Assembly (NCBI GenBank): GCA_002365595.1
Contig: DFAM01000016.1
Coordinates: 109,360 to 173,359 of the forward strand
Length of the DNA stretch: 64,000 nucleotides
Direction: 5' to 3'
From: Acinetobacter sp. UBA3106
GTDB lineage: Bacteria > Pseudomonadota > Gammaproteobacteria > Pseudomonadales > Moraxellaceae
The notes under the pieces are model-generated. The model made no database searches, was not told the origin of the DNA, and saw only the letters and a program-made list of their open reading frames with translations. Shown here piece after piece: positions 1-8,941 of the stretch. The position numbers were made by a program, and so were the translations under genes. Positions within the stretch are counted from its first letter, which is position 1, and every line of letters begins with the position of its first letter.

Positions 1-177
1 AGTCGGCAAGTCACGAACATGGCCCACCGATGATTTTACGATGTAATTTGGACCCAGATATTTGTTGATTGTTTTCGCTTTTGCAGGCGACTCCACAATC
101 ACTAAGGCACGCTTGTTCGCAGCACTCGGAGATTTTGCTGTGGTACTTTTAGATGTGGACCGAGGAGCGTTCGCCAT
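1..177 (-). CDS. topA: DNA topoisomerase I, N-terminal part (gene runs off the window)
   Basis: Translating the minus strand from the ATG at 177 gives a short basic, Ser/Thr/Ala-rich leader followed by ALVIVESPAKAKTINKYLG and then SSVGHVRDLPT. This is the start of the Toprim domain of type IA topoisomerases, whose first acidic metal-binding residue is the Glu in VESPAKA. The enzyme relaxes negative supercoils. Only about 59 codons are present, so nothing can be said about the Zn-finger tail. The frame is open to the window edge. The identification is firm because the motif is diagnostic. Confidence 0.93.
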   Translation of the reverse strand, partial: MANAPRSTSKSTTAKSPSAANKRALVIVESPAKAKTINKYLGPNYIVKSSVGHVRDLPT

Positions 178-212
178 AGTTAACCGTTAATCCTGTTTGA
201 TTGGTTGATAAA

Positions 213-662
213 TTAAAGTTCAGCCAAAGATGTTAAATAAGCTTTAATGTCTTCTAACTGTGTTGCTCGAAGGTCTGATTCTTCATCCCAATAGAGTCCT
301 ACACAGTTTGCCTGCATATCAATAGCATAAATGCCCTTTAATGCAATGGGCAAATCGTTAAACTTGTCATCGCCTTGCACAATTTTCAGCTTTTGATCTT
401 CTACCCGAGCACGCATCAGTGGCAGTCGGGCATCTGGAATTAGAACACTGTAATAAGCCACCATACTGGCACGGTTTTCTGTTGCCATTGGAACTTTGGT
501 CCAATCGGGAGCTGCGACTAAACGCGGATGTAAAGCCATCTTGCGCGCTTTTTCACGCATCAGGCCTAATGCTTTTTCTCTTGGGCTGACACGTAGCCCA
601 AAAATTGAGCCAAGCACAAACAGCACAATGAAGACTGTAATCCAAATTCCAGTATTTTCCAT
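213..662 (-). CDS. Hypothetical single-pass membrane protein (149 aa)
   Basis: The protein begins with one strongly hydrophobic segment (about residues 6-24), then a basic stretch (SPREKALGLMREKARKMALHPRL) that would face the cytoplasm, and a soluble domain of about 115 residues. I do not recognise a named family. It lies 35 bases upstream of topA on the same strand and may be co-transcribed with it. Function unknown; that it is a real gene is supported by an ATG start and normal protein composition. Confidence 0.75.
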   Translation of the reverse strand: MENTGIWITVFIVLFVLGSIFGLRVSPREKALGLMREKARKMALHPRLVAAPDWTKVPMATENRASMVAYYSVLIPDARLPLMRARVEDQKLKIVQGDDKFNDLPIALKGIYAIDMQANCVGLYWDEESDLRATQLEDIKAYLTSLAEL

Positions 663-732
663 AGTACAACCTTATTATTCCTTTATTAGAGTTGCATAAG
701 CTGAATGTAAAACGCAAGTTACAGCGATGAAA

Positions 733-1734
733 TTAATTCAAGAACAGCTCATGACTATATAATATTTCACTACCATTCCAGTAAACATATCCCTTTTCAA
801 TCAATTCTTTAAGTAATAACCGAACATCCGATTTGGGAAACATTTGTTCCAGCAAATCGCGCAGGGCATAAATGTCTTTGGGCTTGTCGGATTTTAATTC
901 GCGTAATTTTTGCGCCACAATCACCTGAACAGGATCAATTTTGGAAAAGTTTTTAAATAACTCTTTTTGTGCATGATGCAGCGTATTGGCCTGTTCTACC
1001 TTTACTTCTGGTGAAGAATCTTCAGTGGATAATTCCGCAAAAACAGAGGACATATTTGGGGCTTTTTCTACAAATATTTTCTGCTCCAAGTCGAGCTGCA
1101 TCCATTGCTTAATGACTTTTTTACGGAAGCTGATTTGCTCATCAAAGCGTTTTACAATTTTTAAATTAATCAATAAACCCGTGAAATGCTGAAGCTGATC
1201 ATTTGGCAGTTGCAAAATATTCGCCAGCGAGTTCTTCAACTTCTCCAGCGTATTCGGTTTACCCTTCATTTTCCCTAAAGCATCACAATACTTTTTCACC
1301 AACAGCAAGTCCGGTTTTTGCAGAATAGTCTCAACACTGGGAATTTTATATTTTGAATTTAAAACTGGTCGTTCAGCCTGAATCTGAATCAGACTACAGT
1401 TCAGGTTTGAAGATTGCATCATGTCGAGCAAAATTTCACTGCTTGGCATGGCAGAGATTAGCTCAATTGGCGTTTCGGTATCTAGCAGTGCAATCAGTTG
1501 TCCTACGACTACCGCATATTCAAATTCTTTGTGCTCAACTTCTGCGGTTTCTAAAATAACCACCTGTCCACTGCTGACCCAACTTGAAAACTCAGTTAAA
1601 TCTTCCAGAGAATATTCAAATTTTCCTTGGCAATTAAACAGGTAAATTGCAGCATAATGCGGAATAATGTTACGCAGCAATTGCGCAGTCGGCATATTAT
1701 TTTCAAGATCAAGAAGAACGACTTTATCACTCAT
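733..1734 (-). CDS. Conserved hypothetical protein, possibly PIN/NYN-like N-terminus (333 aa)
   Basis: The N-terminus VVLLDLENN resembles the first strand and acidic residue of NYN/PIN-type nuclease folds, and the first 120 residues read as alternating strands and helices. The rest is helical and charged, ending in a stretch that looks like a small winged-helix (about residues 265-330). I cannot see a complete set of catalytic acids, so nuclease activity is only a suggestion. It is on the same strand as the two genes downstream towards topA. Family assignment is uncertain; the gene itself looks real. Confidence 0.6.
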   Translation of the reverse strand: MSDKVVLLDLENNMPTAQLLRNIIPHYAAIYLFNCQGKFEYSLEDLTEFSSWVSSGQVVILETAEVEHKEFEYAVVVGQLIALLDTETPIELISAMPSSEILLDMMQSSNLNCSLIQIQAERPVLNSKYKIPSVETILQKPDLLLVKKYCDALGKMKGKPNTLEKLKNSLANILQLPNDQLQHFTGLLINLKIVKRFDEQISFRKKVIKQWMQLDLEQKIFVEKAPNMSSVFAELSTEDSSPEVKVEQANTLHHAQKELFKNFSKIDPVQVIVAQKLRELKSDKPKDIYALRDLLEQMFPKSDVRLLLKELIEKGYVYWNGSEILYSHELFLN

Positions 1735-1957
1735 ATCTTCAAATAAACAGTTCAGCTAGGCAGATGCCGTGCATTAGAACGGGAACCAGGATAAAGGTCA
1801 AATATTTTTCTGCTTTTGGCTTTTATTCAATGTCATGACTCATGCTGAATGCTTTACCCGTAAATGATTAATATCAAAGTGAAGGAAAGGTTAAATTCTT
1901 TTTTCAGTAAAAAGCCCAAGTATAAGACCCGGGCTTTAATTTATATCTTGATCAAGC

Positions 1958-2203
1958 TTAATAATGCGGTGGTCGATCAGCCAGAGGATCAAAAGCAGCA
2001 ATCCCTTCAGATAAATCTGAAGATTCCACACGCTGATAAAGCAGCTGCATTTGCTTCTTTAAATCCGTAATTTCAATATTTTGACGGGTTACTTGCTCAT
2101 TTAATTGTTCAACTAAATCATCTAAAAATGTAATTCGAACTTGCAAATCTTCCAAGTGTGCGGAAAATGACGCCTGATCATTAAGATTTTTTTGTTTAGT
2201 CAT
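1958..2203 (-). CDS. slyX: SlyX family protein
   Basis: An 81-residue protein made of a long coiled-coil (residues 13-60, heptads of LEDLQVRITFLDDLVEQLN type) and ending in the RPPHY tail that is typical of SlyX. The family is widespread in Proteobacteria and has no settled biochemical role. It starts 33 bases from the divergent uup gene, so the two promoters overlap or are shared. Confidence 0.85.
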   Translation of the reverse strand: MTKQKNLNDQASFSAHLEDLQVRITFLDDLVEQLNEQVTRQNIEITDLKKQMQLLYQRVESSDLSEGIAAFDPLADRPPHY

Positions 2204-2236
2204 TTTAAGTCCTCATTTTGGATTTCAGGAAACAGT

Positions 2237-4144
2237 ATGGCCTATATTACGTTAAGGGATGTCCAACTCGCGTTTGGCGGACCGTCCCTGCTCGACGGCG
2301 CGAACTTCAATTTGGAACGCGGTGAACGAGTTTGTTTGATTGGCCGTAACGGTGAAGGTAAGTCTACTTTACTTAAACTCATTGAGGGAAGTTTACTGCC
2401 AGATCGTGGTGAAGTTTCTATACAAAATGGCATCACCATTTCCATGCTGGCTCAAGATGTACCGATGGATTCCGGTAAAGTTGCAGATATCGTGGCCGAT
2501 GGTGCAGGTGAAGCGGCAGCGGTACTCAAAGCCTATCACGAAGCCAGTGATGCTTGTGTACTCGGTGATATGGAAGCCTGCGACCGCATGGGTAACCTAC
2601 AGCACAAGCTCGATCAGGTCGATGGCTGGGCTTTGGAAACCAAAGTCAATTCTATTTTAAGCAAAATGGGTTTAGACCCGGATGCAGATTTAGCCGATTT
2701 ATCGGGTGGTCGTAAACGTCGGGTGCTATTAGCACGTGCGCTACTTACTCAACCCGATGTACTTTTACTTGACGAACCAACCAACCACTTGGACGTTGAA
2801 AGTATTGAATGGTTAGAAAAATTCCTGCTCGATCAAAATAATTTGACCTTATTATTTATTTCGCATGACCGTTCATTTGTCGACAGCATTGCAACGCGTA
2901 TTGTCGAACTCGATCGTGGTACTTTGCGTAGCTATGAAGGTAACTATTCACGTTACCTTGACCTGAAAGCGCAGCAAATGGAAGCGGAAGAAAAGCAAAA
3001 TGCATTGTTCGACAAACGTTTAGCTGAAGAAGAAGTCTGGATTCGCCAAGGAATTAAAGCACGTCGTACCCGTAATGAAGGTCGTGTACGTGCCTTAAAA
3101 GCGCTACGTGAAGAATCAAAAGCACGTCGCTCACAGCAAGGCAAAGTCAGCATGGCAACTCAGGAAGCCAATCGTTCTGGCAAGCTGGTCTTTGATATTG
3201 AACATTTAAGTGTTGCTTTCGGCAATCAAGAACCGATTATCAAAGATTTCTCTGCTTTGGTGCTTCGTGGCGACCGTATTGGCTTGGTGGGTGATAATGG
3301 TGTCGGTAAAACAACACTTATTAAAGCTATTCTGGGTGAGATCGAACATACTGGTACAGTAAAAACCGGTACCCAGCTTGAAGTCGCTTATTTCGATCAG
3401 CTACGTAATGCACTCGATTTAGAAAAATCAGTTAAAGACAACGTTTCGGAAGGTTCGGACTTTGTCGATGTTAACGGTGGCCGTCGTCATATCTACAGTT
3501 ATCTTCAAGATTTTCTGTTCTCTCCGGAACGTGCCCGTACGCCGGTAAAAGCATTGTCTGGTGGTGAACGTAACCGTATTCTGTTGGCAAAACTGTTACT
3601 TAAACCATCCAATTTAATTGTCATGGATGAGCCAACCAATGACTTGGATATGGTGACCCTTGAACTATTGGAAGAAATGCTCGGTGGTTATAAAGGTACC
3701 TTGTTATTGATCTCGCATGACCGTGCCTTCATGGACAATGTGGTCACGTCGACTTGGGTATTTGATGGTAAAGGTCATATTGACGAATACATCGGTGGTT
3801 ATCAGGATTATCTGGAACAGCGCCCAGATCAAACAGCCGTAGATCAGAAAAGTGATGTGAAAAAAGCCCTGGCCAAAGCCGAAGCAGCGGCTGCCGCAGC
3901 AGCACCGAAAAAAGTGAAGCTGAGCTATAAAGATCAGCGTGCATTAGAACAACTGCCTGCTGAAATGGAAGCGCTTGAAAAAGAGCAAGCTGAAATTAAT
4001 GCTCAACTTGCAGATGGTTCACTGTTTGTGACCGATGCGGACAAAGCTATGAAACTGTCTAATCGCCTCACGGAAATTGACGAGCAATTGCTTGAAAAAT
4101 TAGAACGTTGGGAAGAATTAGAGAATCTCAGCAAAGGCGATTAA
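2237..4144 (+). CDS. uup: ABC-F family ATP-binding protein Uup
   Basis: The protein has two nucleotide-binding domains and no membrane segments, as in ABC-F proteins that act on the ribosome or DNA. Walker A motifs GRNGEGKST and GDNGVGKTT, signatures LSGGRKRR and LSGGERNR, and Walker B stretches LLLDEPTNHLD and IVMDEPTNDLD are all intact. The linker between the domains is basic (KARRTRNEGRVRALKALR). An Ala-rich segment (KAEAAAAAAAP) precedes a C-terminal coiled coil like the Uup DNA-binding tail. I start at ATG 2237 (MAYITLRDV) because a CAGGAAAC ribosome-binding sequence lies just upstream; an in-frame extension back to 2192 lacks family similarity. Length 635 aa fits Uup. Confidence 0.92.
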   Translation: MAYITLRDVQLAFGGPSLLDGANFNLERGERVCLIGRNGEGKSTLLKLIEGSLLPDRGEVSIQNGITISMLAQDVPMDSGKVADIVADGAGEAAAVLKAYHEASDACVLGDMEACDRMGNLQHKLDQVDGWALETKVNSILSKMGLDPDADLADLSGGRKRRVLLARALLTQPDVLLLDEPTNHLDVESIEWLEKFLLDQNNLTLLFISHDRSFVDSIATRIVELDRGTLRSYEGNYSRYLDLKAQQMEAEEKQNALFDKRLAEEEVWIRQGIKARRTRNEGRVRALKALREESKARRSQQGKVSMATQEANRSGKLVFDIEHLSVAFGNQEPIIKDFSALVLRGDRIGLVGDNGVGKTTLIKAILGEIEHTGTVKTGTQLEVAYFDQLRNALDLEKSVKDNVSEGSDFVDVNGGRRHIYSYLQDFLFSPERARTPVKALSGGERNRILLAKLLLKPSNLIVMDEPTNDLDMVTLELLEEMLGGYKGTLLLISHDRAFMDNVVTSTWVFDGKGHIDEYIGGYQDYLEQRPDQTAVDQKSDVKKALAKAEAAAAAAAPKKVKLSYKDQRALEQLPAEMEALEKEQAEINAQLADGSLFVTDADKAMKLSNRLTEIDEQLLEKLERWEELENLSKGD

Positions 4145-4158
4145 TTTAGCCGTGTTAC

Positions 4159-4194
4159 AAAAGCACCTGTAAAGTATTTTGCAGGTGCTTTTTT
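4159..4194 (+). terminator. Rho-independent terminator after uup
   Basis: A hairpin with arms AAAGCACCTG and CAGGTGCTTT around a short loop is followed by a T-run. It lies 15 bases after the uup stop. Confidence 0.85.
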
Positions 4195-4250
4195 ATTTAA
4201 AAAATAACTTCATGTTAAACTGCAGATAATTTTTGGTATAAACGGTCATT

Positions 4251-5186
4251 ATGAGTAAACAGCCAGACTACAAACCCGGAGAATTCCAATGGTCATTTCT
4301 TTTACCTCAATATTGGGGTATCTGGATTGGTATTGTATTTCTGATGATTCTGGCGATTTTACCGTGGGCCATTCAACACCGTTTAGCCACTTTTATTGGC
4401 AATCTGGCATTTGACAAACTGAAATCTCGCCGTAAAACCACAGTACGTAATCTGGAAGTCTGTTTTCCTGAATGGACGCCTGAACAGGTACAAGTACATG
4501 CACGTCAGGTTTTTGTTGACCAGATGATTGGGATCTTTGAAACCTTAAATGCCTGGTACTGCCCGCAATGGTTTAAAGGCCGTGTCACGATTGAAGGCTT
4601 GGAACACATTCAAAATGCCCAAGCCGCAGGAAAAGGTGTTTTACTGTTAGGTACGCATTCAACATTACTCGATGCCGGCGGTTATTTGTGTGCTCAATAT
4701 TTTGAGCCAGATGTGGTTTATCGTCCGCAAAATAATCCCCTGCTCGACATGCTGATTTATCGCTGTCGTGCCACTATTTATGCCAATCAAATTGACCATG
4801 ATGACATGCGTGGTCTCATCCGTAACCTGAAAGAGGGTCATGCCATCTGGTATAGTCCGGATCAGGATTTTGGTTTAAAACAGGGCGTGATGGCACCATT
4901 TTTCGGTACCCCTGCTGCCACAGTCACTGCACATCGTCGTTTACTGAAAATCTCCAAAGCCGTCCCGATTCCGTTATATTTTTATCGCACCGGTGATTTA
5001 AAAGATCCGCGTTATCATGTGCTGATTGAACCGGTTGTAGATAATCTGCCTAGTGAAGATGAAGTGGATGATGCTACACGTGTCAATCAGATTATTGAAC
5101 GTCAGCTGCGTATTGCCCCGACCCAATATATGTGGTTCCATCGTCGCTTTAAAACTCGTCCGGAAGGCTTTGAGAAAATCTATTAA
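4251..5186 (+). CDS. lpxL: Lipid A acyltransferase, LpxL/LpxM (HtrB) family
   Basis: The 311-residue protein has one N-terminal membrane helix (about residues 21-43) and the acyltransferase core with the HX4D catalytic motif at H136-D141 (GTHSTLLDAG), as in late lipid A acyltransferases that add secondary acyl chains at the inner membrane. A second conserved block, YSPDQDFG, and GVMAPFFGTPA are also present. It is followed by a core glycosyltransferase gene, which fits a lipooligosaccharide-assembly context. The sequence does not let me decide between LpxL (single laurate transfer) and LpxM, so the symbol is tentative. Confidence 0.82.
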   Translation: MSKQPDYKPGEFQWSFLLPQYWGIWIGIVFLMILAILPWAIQHRLATFIGNLAFDKLKSRRKTTVRNLEVCFPEWTPEQVQVHARQVFVDQMIGIFETLNAWYCPQWFKGRVTIEGLEHIQNAQAAGKGVLLLGTHSTLLDAGGYLCAQYFEPDVVYRPQNNPLLDMLIYRCRATIYANQIDHDDMRGLIRNLKEGHAIWYSPDQDFGLKQGVMAPFFGTPAATVTAHRRLLKISKAVPIPLYFYRTGDLKDPRYHVLIEPVVDNLPSEDEVDDATRVNQIIERQLRIAPTQYMWFHRRFKTRPEGFEKIY

Positions 5187-5239
5187 TAAGATAATTAAGA
5201 TAACTAAGAAACCTCGCACAGAATCTACTATCGTGTAAA

Positions 5240-5331
5240 GGCGACAAGGATGTCGCCCGTTGGACTGCGATATCATGGATGTATCGTCAGTCCAACAGAT
5301 GGTTTTTTTACTTTTGCCGAAACAAAAGTAA
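5240..5331. repeat. Three-hairpin intergenic element, copy A
   Basis: Three hairpins in a row. Stem 1 is GGCGACA/TGTCGCC with a 4-base loop (5240-5257). Stem 2 is GTTGGACTG+CGATA pairing with TATCG, a single T bulge, and CAGTCCAAC (5259-5296). Stem 3 is TTACTTTTG/CAAAAGTAA with a 6-base loop (5308-5331). Copies B (40161) and C (54912) share the plan with compensatory base changes. It sits between the acyltransferase and glycosyltransferase genes, both on the plus strand, so it is probably present in their transcript. Confidence 0.85.
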
Positions 5332-5403
5332 AGAATAAACTCCAAATATTGGATAAATGAACGGTAAAACTCCGCTTTGCGACAACCCTAAAGGCAAAAA
5401 ACC

Positions 5404-6504
5404 ATGAAAGTGATGCAACTTCTTCCTGAACTGAATAGCGGTGGCGTAGAACGCGGTACTTTAGAAATCGCCCGTGCCTTGGTTGCAGAAGGTCATGAAT
5501 CTTTTGTGGTATCCAATGGTGGCCGGTTGGTGGCACAGCTTGAAGCGGAAGGTTCAACACATTTGACGTTAGCCATTCATAAAAAAGCCCTGTCGAGCTT
5601 ATGGCAAATTCGTCCGTTGCGTCAGCTGATTGAACAGCACCAACCCGACATTGTGCATGTACGTTCCCGTGTCCCTGCCTGGCTGACCCATTTTGCTTTA
5701 AAAGGCATTCCTGCAGAACGTCGTCCACATTTAATCAGTACCGTACATGGCTTCTATTCAATTAACCGTTATAGCCAAATTATGACCCAGGCTGAAAAAG
5801 TCATTGCGGTGTCCGACAGTGTGGTCAAATACATTACCGATAACTACAAAAATTGCCCCACTCAAGATATTGTGCGGATTTACCGTGGCATAGACCCTAC
5901 CGCTTTCCCGCATGGTTATCAGCCTTCTGTACAGTGGTTGAATCAAACTTTTAAAGATTTTCCCGAGCTGGAAAACAAGTTTTTACTCTGTCTTCCAGGT
6001 CGAATTACCCGCTTAAAAGGTCATGAAACTTTAATTAAGTTAATGGAACAGCTGCAAAACCAGTATCCCAACCTGCATGCGGTGGTGGTTGGCGGGGCTG
6101 ATCCGAAAAAGGCTGCTTATCTCAAAGAAATGCAGGACAATATTCAAAGCAAAGGTCTGAGCGACAAAATCACTTTTGTGGGGCATCGTTCGGATATTCG
6201 TGAATGGCTGGCTTTTAGTGATGTGGTGCTTTCATTGTCCAATCAGGCAGAGACTTTCGGTCGTACTGTTTTAGAGGCCTTATCCGTGGGTACGCCAGTG
6301 ATTGGCTGGAACCGGGGCGGTGTGGCAGAGATTTTATCGCAGCTGTATCCACAAGGTTTAATTGACGTAGATGATCAGGTGGCACTTTTAAATGCTGTTC
6401 AACAGCATATTGATGAGTCCCAGCAAGTTAAGCCCGTCACAACATTTAGTTTAAAAGAAATGTGTGATCAGACACTTCATTTATATAAACAAGTTTTGAA
6501 ATAA
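5404..6504 (+). CDS. lpsB: Family 4 glycosyltransferase, LpsB-like (LPS/LOS core)
   Basis: A 366-residue GT-B glycosyltransferase. The N-terminal domain starts with the glycine-rich acceptor-site loop LPELNSGGVERG, and the C-terminal domain carries the EX7E motif (AETFGRTVLEALSVGTPVIG) that binds the nucleotide-sugar donor. An LPGRITRLKGH segment is the usual start of the second Rossmann domain. Length and context beside an lpxL-type gene match LpsB of Acinetobacter baumannii, a core-oligosaccharide glycosyltransferase; that link is from memory of the family. No membrane helix is seen, so it should act at the cytoplasmic face of the inner membrane. Confidence 0.82.
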   Translation: MKVMQLLPELNSGGVERGTLEIARALVAEGHESFVVSNGGRLVAQLEAEGSTHLTLAIHKKALSSLWQIRPLRQLIEQHQPDIVHVRSRVPAWLTHFALKGIPAERRPHLISTVHGFYSINRYSQIMTQAEKVIAVSDSVVKYITDNYKNCPTQDIVRIYRGIDPTAFPHGYQPSVQWLNQTFKDFPELENKFLLCLPGRITRLKGHETLIKLMEQLQNQYPNLHAVVVGGADPKKAAYLKEMQDNIQSKGLSDKITFVGHRSDIREWLAFSDVVLSLSNQAETFGRTVLEALSVGTPVIGWNRGGVAEILSQLYPQGLIDVDDQVALLNAVQQHIDESQQVKPVTTFSLKEMCDQTLHLYKQVLK

Positions 6505-6520
6505 ATTTAAAACGATTTAT

Positions 6521-6564
6521 CCCAGTCTCTTGAGAATCTTTATTACAGATAAAAGTAGACTGGG
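6521..6564. terminator. Hairpin after the glycosyltransferase gene
   Basis: CCCAGTCT pairs with AGACTGGG across a 28-base loop, 17 bases after the stop at 6504. There is no strong T-run on the plus strand, so it may be a weak or processing hairpin. It lies between convergent genes. Confidence 0.5.
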
Positions 6565-6592
6565 CTAAAGATAGGATTCAATACAGATATTA

Positions 6593-7000
6593 TCAATGTT
6601 CCGTGCCTGCATAAATCCACATCGGTTCAGTTTGTCCTGCCCGAACAAAACCCATGGATTGATAAAATTTTATGGCTTGATGTTCAGCAACCAATATTTT
6701 TTGATGAAAATCCTTATATTTAAATAGCATTGCTTGCATCATTAATCGACCAACGCCCAAATGCTGAAAATCGGGATGTACCAGCAAATGTGGAAAATAC
6801 ACCACCAAGTGTCCATCAGAGATCGCATTTCCCAAACCAATAAGTTGCCCTTCCTGTCTGGCTGTCACCAGACTATGTGAATGTTGTAATGCTGCCAACA
6901 GCTGAACCGGCTTTTGCGCTGATGACCAATGATTCGCTTGATAGATTTTTAATACTTCTGCTTCATGAACCTGATCATGCATTGAGATATCGAAAGTCAT
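6593..7000 (-). CDS. GNAT family N-acetyltransferase
   Basis: A 135-residue protein with the GNAT fold: VVYFPHLLVHPDFQHLGVGRLMMQAML is strand 4 followed by the acetyl-CoA-binding V-HPxxQxxGVG loop (Q/RxxGxG/A type), and FYQSMGFVRAG is the usual end of motif B. The substrate cannot be inferred. It starts 7 bases after the stop of the small membrane protein upstream, so the two are probably co-transcribed. Confidence 0.85.
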   Translation of the reverse strand: MTFDISMHDQVHEAEVLKIYQANHWSSAQKPVQLLAALQHSHSLVTARQEGQLIGLGNAISDGHLVVYFPHLLVHPDFQHLGVGRLMMQAMLFKYKDFHQKILVAEHQAIKFYQSMGFVRAGQTEPMWIYAGTEH

Positions 7001-7007
7001 AGCGTCA

Positions 7008-7325
7008 TTAGCCTTTCCACACTCGAAATCGAGCCATTAACCAAATAACCAACGGCCAGAAAATGGTGTTGATGATATCGTGCAGACTGGCCCCAATGTG
7101 CCAATACCCATAATTGATTAAATCATCATGGGCATCAAACAGCTCTGCAACAACTGCAGCAATTAGCACAGCCCCTATTGCCCATTTCGATTTCAATTGA
7201 TGATGGTGAAAAAAGGCCACAATAAAGAATAGCGTCAGCCCTGCATAAATATGTAAAGCATCACGTGATAATTCAGTAAAATTAGTGATATCAATTTTAA
7301 GTTCTTGAAATTTTGACAAATACAT
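7008..7325 (-). CDS. Small membrane protein, three hydrophobic segments (105 aa)
   Basis: From ATG 7325 the protein has hydrophobic segments at about residues 25-39, 48-62 and 83-99, with acidic-histidine stretches (ELFDAHDDLINYGYWHIGASLHD) between the second and third. I know no characterised family. The frame is open to 7400, but that extension runs through a perfect inverted repeat (7366-7396), so I prefer the internal start. No clear ribosome-binding site supports either choice. Probably in an operon with the following GNAT gene. Confidence 0.65.
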   Translation of the reverse strand: MYLSKFQELKIDITNFTELSRDALHIYAGLTLFFIVAFFHHHQLKSKWAIGAVLIAAVVAELFDAHDDLINYGYWHIGASLHDIINTIFWPLVIWLMARFRVWKG

Positions 7326-7365
7326 GGCTGAAATTTTATTTTTAGGATGTTCTATTAAAGCATAA

Positions 7366-7396
7366 ACCCGAGTTCTGCATCCTGCAAAACTCGGGT
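7366..7396. repeat. Perfect 9-bp inverted repeat upstream of the small membrane protein gene
   Basis: ACCCGAGTT (7366-7374) and AACTCGGGT (7388-7396) form a 9-bp stem with a 13-base loop. Read on the minus strand it is followed by TTTATG, so it could be a weak terminator for the upstream gene or an RNA structure in the leader of the gene at 7325. Confidence 0.5.
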
Positions 7397-7620
7397 ACAT
7401 GAGGTTGTGCTTCCAAATATTATTTTTATTTTGTTATTGCTATCCATTGCTGCATCATATCCATGATGATTTTCTCTCAGCCACCTGTTTCGTCTTCCTT
7501 AATGGGATTTTCCTTTCCCGGCTCCTTGGCTGATGAGTCTAGATTAAGGCAGTTAATAAAAAAGAACCATTCGCAATTGACCTAAATCAATGTAAGCCAT
7601 TTCGTACACTTTTCTATTAT

Positions 7621-8751
7621 TTAATCCGCCTGCTTGATCCCATTTTTATAGGACTGGGTAATTTTATCTGTAACTAATTTTTCTTCTTTTTCAGCCTTTT
7701 CAATACCTTCTTGTATATTCTCTTGAGCTTCCTGTTCATCGGCATCTGTTTGCTCCAGCTCTTCTTGTAGCTGATCGAAAACCCTTCCCGTCTGTAAAAC
7801 CACATATACTGGAAAATGATCTGACCCCATATGAGGTAATCTTTTCATGCGAACCAGGGCAAAGTCGGTACTGTGAAAAACATGATCCAGTGACCAACGC
7901 AATAAGGGATAATCGGCATGGAAGGTATTGACAAAATGCCGCCCCACACGTGGATCGAGCAAACCACTAATCCGCTGAAACAGTCGGGTTGTTCGCGACC
8001 AGGCCACATCATTCAGATCCCCCATCACAATACAGCTTGCATCCAGGTCCTTGATCTGATCACCTACAATTAACAGCTCGGCATCGCGCAGCGTCGAATC
8101 TTTGGCTTCAGTTGGACTAGGCGGTTTAGGATGTAAACAATAAAGCTGCACCAGTTGACCGGAGCGTAAAATTACCGTGGTATGAATGGAAGGTATCTCA
8201 TCACTTAAAATAAACTTGACCTCGGTATCTTTTAACTCTAAACGACTATATAGATGCATGCCGTATAAATTATCCAGAGGTACGGGCACCCGGTAGGGAT
8301 AATCTTTTTCAATCACCGAAAGTGCTTTTTGCCACATTCGATCTGATTCCAAAGTTAATACCAAATCAGGTTGATATTTTTGAATCTGCTCAATCAGTAA
8401 ATGATATTTATTATTTGGCGTCAGTACATTGGAGATAATCAAAGAGATTTGCTTATCCGGGTTAAGCTGATGTTTGCGAACATGCTTAACCTGTTTCTTC
8501 CATAAAAAAGTATAAGGAAGCACCATTTTGAGCTGGTATGCCAGTGCGGCAATCAGGGCAATAACAATAATTTCCCGGCTTAAATTCCACGGCTGATCCC
8601 AAACCAGCAGTAAAATTAAAGCAATAAATCCCAAAACCAAAATTTGCAAGCGTGGAAAATCAGCACCTCGAATCCACCATTCATCTCGTGGAATTAATGA
8701 CCAGAATGTCAGCCAAATGACAAAAACTGTAACGATTTCCACCCAAATCAT
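7621..8751 (-). CDS. Membrane-anchored endonuclease/exonuclease/phosphatase family protein
   Basis: The 376-residue protein has three N-terminal hydrophobic helices (about residues 5-20, 33-52, 60-83) and then an EEP domain. Its conserved blocks are visible: ISNVLTPN (start of the fold), the Glu in LTLESDRMW, YCLHPKPP, VMGDLNDVAW with the catalytic Asp/Asn, SLDHVFHS, and the terminal GSDHFPV histidine. The C-terminal 60 residues are an acidic, Gln/Glu-rich coil. Family members act on nucleic acids, phospholipids or phosphoinositides; the substrate here is unknown. Confidence 0.85.
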   Translation of the reverse strand: MIWVEIVTVFVIWLTFWSLIPRDEWWIRGADFPRLQILVLGFIALILLLVWDQPWNLSREIIVIALIAALAYQLKMVLPYTFLWKKQVKHVRKHQLNPDKQISLIISNVLTPNNKYHLLIEQIQKYQPDLVLTLESDRMWQKALSVIEKDYPYRVPVPLDNLYGMHLYSRLELKDTEVKFILSDEIPSIHTTVILRSGQLVQLYCLHPKPPSPTEAKDSTLRDAELLIVGDQIKDLDASCIVMGDLNDVAWSRTTRLFQRISGLLDPRVGRHFVNTFHADYPLLRWSLDHVFHSTDFALVRMKRLPHMGSDHFPVYVVLQTGRVFDQLQEELEQTDADEQEAQENIQEGIEKAEKEEKLVTDKITQSYKNGIKQAD

Positions 8752-8872
8752 AAGCCTCTACTCTTTTTTATCTTTTTTAATTCAATCTGCAGTTAAAAAA
8801 CTTTATCAATTTTGTATGTAACATAAACAAGATATTCCGCTCAATAATATTGATGTTTTCATTGTGTAGTAC

Positions 8873-8900
8873 TTGCAGTTGTGGGCACTTTTGATACACT
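8873..8900 (+). promoter_or_regulatory. Candidate sigma-70 promoter for asd
   Basis: TTGCAG (8873-8878) is separated by 16 bases from TACACT (8895-8900), 41 bases before the asd ATG. Matches are moderate, so this is a suggestion by eye. Confidence 0.4.
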
Positions 8901-8941
8901 CAAACCCCCTTTTATTTTTTAACGCACCGAGGCAAAGTGAC

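Noticed and set aside
7326..7400. Upstream extension of the small membrane protein to 7400
   Set aside because: The extension runs through a perfect inverted repeat and gives an unlikely N-terminus (PSFAGCRTRV); the internal ATG gives a better membrane protein.
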